Shown here one piece after another: positions 56,061 to 64,000 of a stretch of 64,000 bases of DNA (position 1 is its first letter; each line of letters starts with the position of its first letter). Under the pieces are notes generated by a model. The model made no database searches and was not told the origin of the DNA. It was given only the letters and a program-made list of their open reading frames with translations. Made by a program: the position numbers and the translations under genes. Source of the DNA: Zhengitettix transpicula (taxonomy: Eukaryota; Arthropoda; Insecta; Orthoptera; Tetrigidae); the NCBI GenBank assembly GCA_037074705.1, contig CM073590.1, positions 5,020,001 through 5,084,000 of the forward strand, in the 5' to 3' direction.

Positions 56061-57258
56061 TATTTGGCTGATAAATTTACTTATATCTCATACTTATTAT
56101 TTTTTATAATTTTCTTCTTCTTAGTTTTTACAATTTATTTAGAGTATAATTATTTATGTTAGGTAGATCGTGGTATATCTCACAATTTTTCAAATATTTA
56201 TGTGTGTCCGTATTAATAACACTTTCTTTCAATGAACCATAAATATATATAAAATTGTAGTGACATCTAATTTTAAATTTTTCACATTCCATTTTTGACG
56301 CGTTTTGGTAACAGACAGCTTTCTACAAATCATTGTCAAGTTTTAATGAAAACAAATCGTGGTATGTAAATTAACTATGCCTACATTAACGTTGTATGTG
56401 TTCATATGATAATTTGGAACGATACACTTCCGTTAAATAGCGTAAGTCATTATAATTTTATCGCACATTTATTGACAAGACGAAATCAATAGGTAGAATC
56501 GATAAGGATCCACACTAATCTAAACTGGAATGATTATATGAGTTAAATACACGACCATGCAGTAAATTAAATTGGAGTAACACTAATTTTAAATATTAAG
56601 AAAACTCTTGTGATGAATCTTGATAAAGCTTAAAACATGTTACTTCTGACACGAAAAATAATTAAAACCAATGTAAGCGAACGTTTCGGGAATATTCTTA
56701 CAACGATAATATTTTTATAAATAAATTGTTTAAATGTTGAAGGATGATCAAGAAAGTATCTGCTGTTCAAAGGTCTTTTTGTAAGAATTCTTTCAAGCCA
56801 ATGTTTACGATGGTATAAGAGAATGAAGTTCTTCTGTTATCAGAACTGGTACGAGTATATCAAAAGTTTGTCAAGAAGAAATTTGTAAACTTACTTCACT
56901 CACTATTCATAGTGGCTAGTGCGTTTGATATTAAAAATGCATATGGATTGAAAACTCTTTGATTACAAAACCACATTGGTCTACGTATTTAAACTAGAAT
57001 TTAAGTAAGCTGCATTTTTTACGTAAAAATATGTTACATGTCATGACTTTCACTCTAATGGGTGATTCACTTATGACGAAGAAATAACACCGCAACAAAA
57101 AGGAAAAATAAAATGATATAAAGACCAGTTTCGAAAATTGTTTGAAATAAAAGACAGTTAAATATGGATTTGAAATTTCTTGACAATGGTTAGATAACGT
57201 TACTTTTGAGATTATTCGGGTATTGTTTTGGAATAGAAAAAATGACAAATAAATAATA
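56061..57258. other. No recognised feature
   Basis: AT-rich intron sequence. The minus-strand 117-codon frame 56994-57347 is hydrophobic low-complexity and overlaps an inverted repeat. Confidence 0.35.
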
Positions 57259-57537
57259 AAAGGAATGAAAAGCCAAGAAACTAGAAAAGCAGAAAAAAAG
57301 AGGCAGGTCAAGGAAAGACAAGAATGATCGTCTAGAAGATTTTTCACGTCATCTCTTTAATCCAACTTGTTTATTGCACACTGCCTCTCTCTTTCTGTTT
57401 TTCTTGTTTGCTTTGTTTTCTTCGCTAGGAATACATCTCTACATCTTTTTCCTGATCTTCTAGACGATCATTATAGTCATCTCTTTGACCTGCCTCTTTC
57501 TTTCTGCTTCTCTTGTTTCTTGTATTTTCATTCCTTT
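57259..57537. repeat. Purine/pyrimidine inverted repeat
   Basis: Left arm 57259-57343 (purine-rich) and right arm 57455-57537 (pyrimidine-rich) are complementary, including GATCGTCTAGAAGAT with ATCTTCTAGACGATC and GAGGCAGGTCAA with TTGACCTGCCTC. The loop holds a partial direct copy of the right arm (57349-57412). The open frames here on both strands follow from the skewed composition. Confidence 0.8.
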
Positions 57538-57923
57538 TCTTTTCTCTTTCTCAGTTTTTCTACTCTAAGACAATAGAATAATTCTAATCTCAATAATAAA
57601 GTAAAATTTGTATTATTTAAACACCTGTAAATAAGTTACAATCAGTTAATTTATGTTAATATAAATCTTTCAGCATACATTAACTAAAATTTCACATTTA
57701 GAACTTTGTCAATACATGTGTTTATCCAAGTAAACTTATCATATAGAGGTCGCTAATTACAGTTCTGTGCTGATGCGACCTTGTAATCCATTAATAAAAA
57801 AAAGTTAATCTCTTGTACTAAAGAAACAGTAAAAATATTGTACTTTTTGATAATATCTGTTATGTGAACAGTAATGATACTATATACTATGAGTAAATGT
57901 TAGATAAAATTCTAAGTGGTTAC

Positions 57924-58073
57924 CATAGAGTTTAATACTGCCGTCGGTGTCTCCCAGTGAGTTTTTGGAAACGCACTTGTAGGAACCAAAATCTGAAGTT
58001 CCCACTGATCGTATTGTCAGCTTCATGTGGACTTTATAAGCGTTGTCTAGAAGTACTGGCTCGTATTTACCTC
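57924..58073 (-). CDS. Lachesin/DIP-type Ig gene, end of last Ig domain
   Basis: Exon with acceptor CCAGCAG (or CCAG three bases earlier, end 58076) and donor GTAACC (57923-57918), phase 1 on both sides. It encodes GGKYEPVLLDNAYKVHMKLT, then IRSVGTSDFGSYKCVSKNSL and GDTDGSIKLY. This holds the F-strand signature D-x-G-x-Y-x-C (SDFGSYKC), with the cysteine that closes the Ig disulphide, and the G strand. The wording closely follows the third Ig domain of insect Lachesin and DIP (Dpr-interacting) proteins. These are GPI-linked surface proteins that mediate neuronal recognition and adhesion. The earlier Ig domains and signal peptide are not in the window and must lie upstream on the minus strand, beyond 64000. 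Confidence 0.9.
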
Positions 58074-58076
58074 CTG

Positions 58077-59589
58077 CTGGCATACAAAAAGTTCAATTTA
58101 AATTATATTGGAATGAAACATAGTTAATTTATGCTATGATATTGTAGTATATACAAAATTAAAGAACTTTAAATAAGATTAGCCCCACGCTGGGCGCCAA
58201 TTTTGTAGTAATCGCGAGCACATTAATAATCACAAATTAATACAAATTAAATGAACATAGTCAAAATGTGCCACAGGTTAAGGCGAGTACTGTACTCAAA
58301 TAATAAACAATTATAATAACAGTTAGCCCGCGTTGATGCATAAATTTAAATTATTTAACTTTAAATGAAAGGATATTTAATAAATAAGAAAATTTAACTG
58401 TACGAACACATTAATTTATTACTCTCACAAAAATTTAAATTTACAAATAGTTAACATGCATAATCAAAATTTTACTCTTCACTGGGCCTTCAAATAAAGA
58501 AATCTATTTGTGGACAATTGAATTTTTATATTTTATTGTACATTGTATTGTATATTAGTTATTCTCGACACCAAAGTATTTTTCACAGTGCAATATAAAG
58601 TATTAACGATATTCGAAAAACTCGAAATCTGACGATTTATCTTTAATTAATGGTTTACAATAATAATTTAATGGATATAAGACTTACAGTTCTCTGGTAC
58701 TAGGGCAATTTTAACTCGTTCAGAAACACTTACACACACTTTACCTTCTGAAACTGTTGGTTTAGCAGGTGTTGGCTATATCTCAACGACGGCTTATTCT
58801 GCAATAATTCACCAACTTTATTCAGCAATTATTCCTCCACGAAGACTTTACACAGTTATATTTTGACAAAAACTGGTATACCCCGCAATCTTTACGCTGC
58901 AATATCCCGATGAATGCTACACTCTGCTTTAATTCAACAACTTTATTTTGCAATACTTTGATGACGTCTAGTCACTTTCTATAACAACCGCATTCCGCTG
59001 TACTTCATCGCCGCCTGACTTACATGTTTCGTACAGCTCGTCAACAGTCCTACAATACTTTAGACCTGTTATATTATTATCCATTCTTGTGTGTAATTTG
59101 TGTGTTTTTGCTGCTAACAATTCAAGTCCAAAATTTCTTTTTTTAATTATAATTACGAATTGCCTTTTAATTACCACAATATATATGCAGGATGGCCCAC
59201 GTAAAACGGACTTTGATTATTAAATATTTATTAATAAGGAAATAAAGTTTAAATTATGCTATTTTGAAATGTCTATTTGAATAATGACTCTTATCGGCTC
59301 ATTTATCGGTGTGGTGATGTCCTCTGGCCTCCCAACTCATATGATCTTTCCATGTGTGATTTTTATCCCCGGGGCTATCATAAAGCACACGCATAAGAAG
59401 GAAAGCCATTGCACACTGAAAGAACTGAAACCAAATCGCACAAATCAATGGATAATCACTGGGAAGAGTGGACGAAAATTTCCGTAAAAGTCTTCCAATG
59501 CATTTTCATGAAAACGGTGAATATACTTACCCCTGATTATTCAACGCAAATATCGGACGTGTTTGCATGTTCCAAAGACCAGCCCTGGA
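58077..59589. other. Upstream intron of the Ig gene
   Basis: AT-rich. The 69-codon minus-strand frame 58968-59177 is clean but matches nothing known. The sequence was scanned by eye for further Ig exons and none was found. Confidence 0.4.
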
Positions 59590-60013
59590 ATTTAAATGGC
59601 AAGTAGAATGTCATAATTAAACTCAGTGACATACATAAGCTTGAATTAGACTCCAATCTCAGTTGTAGTAGCGTTATTTTCCTGTAACGCCTCTCCACCC
59701 CCACCCCTAATGGAACTCCATTACAATTCTGTAAGAGGTTGAAATTAAACATAGATAACTTCGGCAGAAACACTATCAATCTCTTTTACCTATAAAAATA
59801 TTTATCCGGCTTAGATATCGGCCGTTTTAGCTCGTTTGAAAAATTCCAACCCCTACAATCCCCTGGGGATGGTAGACGTGTCACACTCCGACAGTGTTTG
59901 TTTCCTCGTCGGAAATGACACGTGAACGAAATTTGGTGAATTTCCACGGGTGTAGATTTTAATAAGGAACAAACACACAAACAAACACCCTGCTTTATTT
60001 ATTAGAAGATAGA
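59590..60013 (-). mobile_element. Helitron-like 5' part
   Basis: Aligns with 40136-40530 and 35160-35548: GGCAAGTAGAATGTCATAAT, CTCCAATCTCAG, GAAACACTATCAATCTC and TATCGGCCGTTTTAG. The right edge CTTTATTTATTAGAAGATAGA at 60013 is followed by T, giving on the minus strand an A-flanked TC start. Confidence 0.65.
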
Positions 60014-60215
60014 TTCCTGTGGTGTTGTGGACAGCGGGGCTGCCTCACATCGGGTTTGAATCCCGGCGAGGCCATGGATGTTTATTGTTTATGTGCGCGA
60101 GAGAAACTCTCGGCAAATCAGTCCCCCGAATAGAAAAAATGATTTCCCATACTGAGTCGCTAATAACCAGAGCTGTTGATGCGACAGTAAATAAATCAAT
60201 ATAAATAAGATAGAT
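60014..60215 (+). mobile_element. tRNA-derived SINE
   Basis: Head with TGTGGTGTTGTGGACAGCGG (A-box region) and B box GGGTTTGAATCCC. The body has GGCCATGGATGTTTATTG, CGCGAGAGAAACTCTCGGC (a 7 bp hairpin) and an A-rich AATAAATCAATATAAATAAG tail. It begins at the Helitron-like end. Confidence 0.65.
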
Positions 60216-61999
60216 TATTTCACCGACTATTAAATTAAGCTTATCATTCATCAGTTTTTACTGTTATTTGAAGTTAGAAATTTACGGGCATTTATGAAGC
60301 ATATTTTGAAAATAAGAGCAAGGGACACAAGTAAATACTGGAATTGGAAAACTGTCCGAAAAGTGAATTATACGTCAGACACTTTGTAATGGGAGAAGCT
60401 GTTTTCCTTCAGTGGCAATAAGAGTCGAATAAACTCGACCCAATCAATGATATATTACTTTTTGATGCATTCATTAATAAGCGCTCAAATTTTCCGAATA
60501 TGAATATGAAAATAAAATATATAATTGCAAAATTTTTAAATTTACATTAGATTACGTTGGGATATTTGCACTGTGGTGTGACCGAATATTATTTTTATAA
60601 AACAAAAATTCTAAATAGTAGATGAAAAATGACTGCTATCGTAAATATTCTATAAATGTATAAATAATGGTTTGATTTAATAACATGAGCAATGCATCCA
60701 CGCCGGGAAACCCAAAGTTGGAGAATTCTCGGTAAGCAGGTCATCAGCAACTTTAAAGACTAGACTACATGAGTAAAGGGGACTACGTTTTTTCTGGGTG
60801 GAAAAAATATATAAAAACCGATAGAGAAAGGCTTCTTCATCTCGTACGTGTGGAGAAGTTAGCATTGTTTTCGCACGTTTTACATATCGTAAAACTGAGA
60901 GGAAACGGGGCAATAAATGAAACTACGAGACTGGATGAATACCAGAGCAGAGCAAGACGCATCCTATTTTCCTGAAGACGCCAACCAACCAGAAATATTC
61001 AACTAGAATATGAAAGGTTATGTAAGCAAAACATGCAATTATCCAATAATTACATTTCCTACGAATTGGAATTCAATTGATTTTTTAGTTTTGTAAAACC
61101 GCGGTTTTTAAGAAAATCACGAGTTAGAGTAATTAATTTACATTACAAAACACTGGTTACGATTTCCAAAAAATAAAAGTCATTTAATTTACTAAGTAAT
61201 TTTTGTTTGTAATTTAAAACAAGTTTTTAATACATAAATTCATTTTAATATAATTTAACACGCATTATACATTACATATTTTATATTTATTACGTGCATA
61301 TAGAAATAAACGCCTTTATGGCGTAGTCTGATGAGTAAAGGATACGAATAAATATATAATGTTAAATAATTTTAAGTAGAACCTAGAAAAGAAAACTTAA
61401 TAAACTCAAACTGATTTCTAAGTGCTCCAGAGTTGACCGAAACGGTTTCCTGACAGCCAAGTAACTCATCATATTTGCTTAATCATAGAATCACTGTAGT
61501 ACAAAAACATCGTATCACAGCTTTTGCGTAAGTATCCAAAATTTATAAACACAACGTTTCATGGGCTAAATGGAAATTTCGAAGCGAGTACGGTATGTCT
61601 AACTGCTTCACAACGCACATTGGCTGGAGATTTGTAAATTATGCTAAATGGACTCCCTCTCTCCATTTAAACCGATATCGTGCATGTGAGAGGTCAAACT
61701 GCCATTTTCCTGCCAATAAAAATGTAAATATTCTCACTAAAACCTGTTATGGTATCACACGGAGGGCTTATGCGACAATACGAATAAGAAAAAAAATGGA
61801 ATATATTAGTTTTACAATTGGAAGTAAAATTTTTAAGCCTTAATCACTGGTGGTTGTTTGATTACTTGAGGCTTATTTACTTGTAGATTGCCAGACGGGT
61901 AAATTAAAAAAGGTTATTTAGTAGAGACGAGACGTTCGATACAAACCAATATCTCCTTTGTTTCTAATTACCTCGGCAGTGTTTAAAATGAACAAGTAA
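60216..61999. other. No recognised feature
   Basis: AT-rich. Frames at 60677-60913, 60769-60975 and 61595-61843 have no recognisable domain. Confidence 0.35.
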
Positions 62000-62260
62000 A
62001 AGCTCCTCCAGGCATCGACGTCGTGCTCGAAAACGCATGCCAAAATGCTCTCAGGGATGTTATTGGCTTACTCATGTGCCGAGATACAAGCCTCAAGTGG
62101 CGGGGTAAAGCACCCCCGCACTTTAAAGGTTGGAGCAGCATGAAATATTCAATAGCCACAGACCAGAAGGCGGCGGGTGAGGGCGGGCGGAATTACTCGG
62201 AGTAAAAGATTCGGGATCTGCACGCCAGCCAGCAGCACTGCGAATTAGGCGGTCGGCCTA
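62000..62260. other. GC-rich island upstream of Ig3 exon
   Basis: GC-rich (around 62090-62250, with GGCGGCGGGTGAGGGCGGGC) in AT-rich surroundings. A 60-codon plus-strand frame has no domain. No repeat match was seen; it may be regulatory. Confidence 0.3.
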
Positions 62261-64000
62261 CCGGAACTGATTAGTTCAATCAAGTACTGGCGGAAATTTT
62301 CAAGCATTTTAGGGTTGCGTGCGCTGACTAAATTCACTCACACAACTTTGGCTGAGATTGTTGATTTTCGGGATAAAGAAAATATAATTGTAAGAAATTC
62401 ATACGAACAAACTTTTAAAATTCTTTTTGAATGAAATTAGCTTGAGCACATACATTTTTAAGCGTTCACTAACCTTTTTGTCTTATAACTAGCCGGTATA
62501 ATGGTTGATTTCTACAAATGAAGAAGAAAAATTGTGGAATAAGGCCTATTAACATGGTTATACAAGAATCGCAAAAATTTTCCAATACCGACATTCTAAT
62601 TTTAGATTCGAAGCAAATGAAATAACCTCGAGTATTGCTTATTAAAAGTACCCTAACGTACAAACGTAAATTCGAGGGAATCAAGCTGCGTTTAAATTAT
62701 CCCAAAACTCTTACATTTAATTTTTTTTATATTTACCAAACATGCATTTGAAAATTTATTAGACTACAGTATTATAAAATACGTCTGAACCAAATATTAT
62801 ATAAAAATGGTATTCTCAGAACTATATATAAGCCTATCTAAAGCAAGCAATTTAATATATTTTGCTTTATATGACAATATTTTACAAATAAAATAAACAT
62901 TGTAAAATTTAGTAAGGAAACGGGCATTCAAAAAGATGATGAATCTTAAGATATGAAATGTCTACATAATATGAAAAATTGTAATATAATCAAGCAGTAG
63001 TTATGGAATGTCGCAAATGACTTTTGAATTTCAAGTTGGCGTGACTGTAAACAATAAATTTAAAAAATAAATGACTGTTGATTACAATATCACTGCATGT
63101 ATTTGATTTCAAAAGCGTAGCGGTCAGTACATGTTATCGATATACAAATTTCCCCTAACAAACTGACGAAATTTAATCTTCATTTGAGAATTAAATAGTT
63201 TATAGGTTAACACACACATTAATTCGTATATGGGAAAGAATTGATTTAGATAGTAGACGCTCTAAGTATAATTCTTTTCTCATTCTGATTGAGACTACGC
63301 TCTCCTAATTCAATACAATTATGGTACTGCTGATTTTGACACTTGAATAACGGTAATTTATATGAAAATCAGATTAATAAAGTTAACTAGAAATTTTACT
63401 CCTGCTATGGATGATCTATCTGGCTGACCTTAGTATAAATTAGAGTAAAATGCAAATTAACCAGAGGACTGATTCCAATTTTCATCTTTATGAAAAATTT
63501 AAAACTTGTGATTACGATTCGTCACATTATTGGACCTTCCACTATTTGAAGCTTTCACAGAAAATATATTTCAAGATTCATATAAATATTCATGAAAAAT
63601 TTACGAATGGTTGTAATAGTCTTGTATTAATGACATATTAGAAATATATCTATTCTGTTCGCAGACAATATAACTTTGTGATTAATAATCTCATACACTT
63701 TGGACAAAATAAAATCTCATATTAAACACGTGAAACATTTCATTACGTGGGCGCATCTTAGTCGTAATAAGAAAGTATTTGGAATTTATTATTTGGTATT
63801 ATAAATTTCAGGTGCACTTTCTTGGGCGTCTAAAAGAAGTTTAATTATTAAAACAGAACAATTTTAGCTTGGTAAATTATTTAATCTTCAGTTTATAGCT
63901 GAAATTTTACATAAATAGAAAAACTTGTGGGATTAAAAATATTAGTCCCTCTCAAATTACAATATAATATGGATAAAATAGAGTTATAAAATATTCTTTG
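62261..64000. other. No recognised feature
   Basis: AT-rich sequence to the window edge with no supported gene or repeat. If the Ig gene continues, this is still intron. Confidence 0.35.

Noticed and set aside
56994..57347. 117-codon hydrophobic minus-strand frame as a membrane protein
   Set aside because: It is Phe/Ser/Leu-rich low-complexity sequence that overlaps a purine/pyrimidine inverted repeat.
1..64000. CRISPR arrays, bacterial operons, prophage or other prokaryotic systems
   Set aside because: Tandem repeats here are decayed minisatellites without unique spacers, the genes are eukaryotic with introns, and no prokaryotic gene layout is seen.

Overview
The window looks like nuclear DNA of an insect with a large, repeat-rich, AT-rich genome. 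The grounds are two intact insect-type gustatory receptor (GR) genes, one arthropod Lachesin/DIP-type immunoglobulin gene with introns of 10-14 kb, and a dense mix of retroposons, Helitron-like elements, Penelope-like elements and DNA transposon relics. The repeat profile reminds me of cockroaches and termites (Blattodea), but that is memory-based and unverified. No bacterial operon, CRISPR array, rRNA or functional tRNA gene was seen.

Layout. 1-9.1 kb: dispersed repeats, a compact Helitron-like element (1861-2270), an internally deleted LTR element with a minisatellite in its LTR (4169-5071), and SINEs. 9.1-18.9 kb: a chemoreceptor locus with a broken intron-containing GR (9107-10206, +), an intact single-exon GR on the minus strand (12347-13693) and an intact single-exon GR on the plus strand (17562-18860). 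The two intact genes are head to head. Several copies of a ~500 bp poly(A)-tailed retroposon lie between and around them. 19-25 kb: a transposon graveyard with two inverted Penelope-like copies, a LINE with RT and RNase H relics, and a PIF/Harbinger relic. 25-33 kb: LTR, Helitron, PLE and SINE fragments, including a hammerhead-ribozyme-like motif.

33.2-58.1 kb: the 3' half of one gene on the minus strand, rebuilt here from four phase-matched exons (58073-57924, 47736-47662, 47393-47277, 33322-33177). It encodes the end of the last Ig domain, a Pro/Ser/Thr hinge, an acidic/basic linker and a C-terminal GPI-anchor-type signal. Its 5' exons (signal peptide, Ig1, Ig2, start of Ig3) must lie beyond 64000. 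Its introns hold most of the remaining transposons, three GC-rich islands and several long inverted repeats.

The supported protein genes are the two GRs and the Ig gene. The GRs are predicted taste receptor channels and the Ig gene a cell-surface adhesion/recognition protein of neurons; nothing links them functionally beyond proximity. The strongest new observations are the reconstructed Ig-gene 3' end, the sharp GC shift inside one GR, the hammerhead-like core in inverted PLE ends, and a Helitron-like family that carries a ~30 bp minisatellite. Repeat boundaries are by eye and approximate unless a terminal motif is named.
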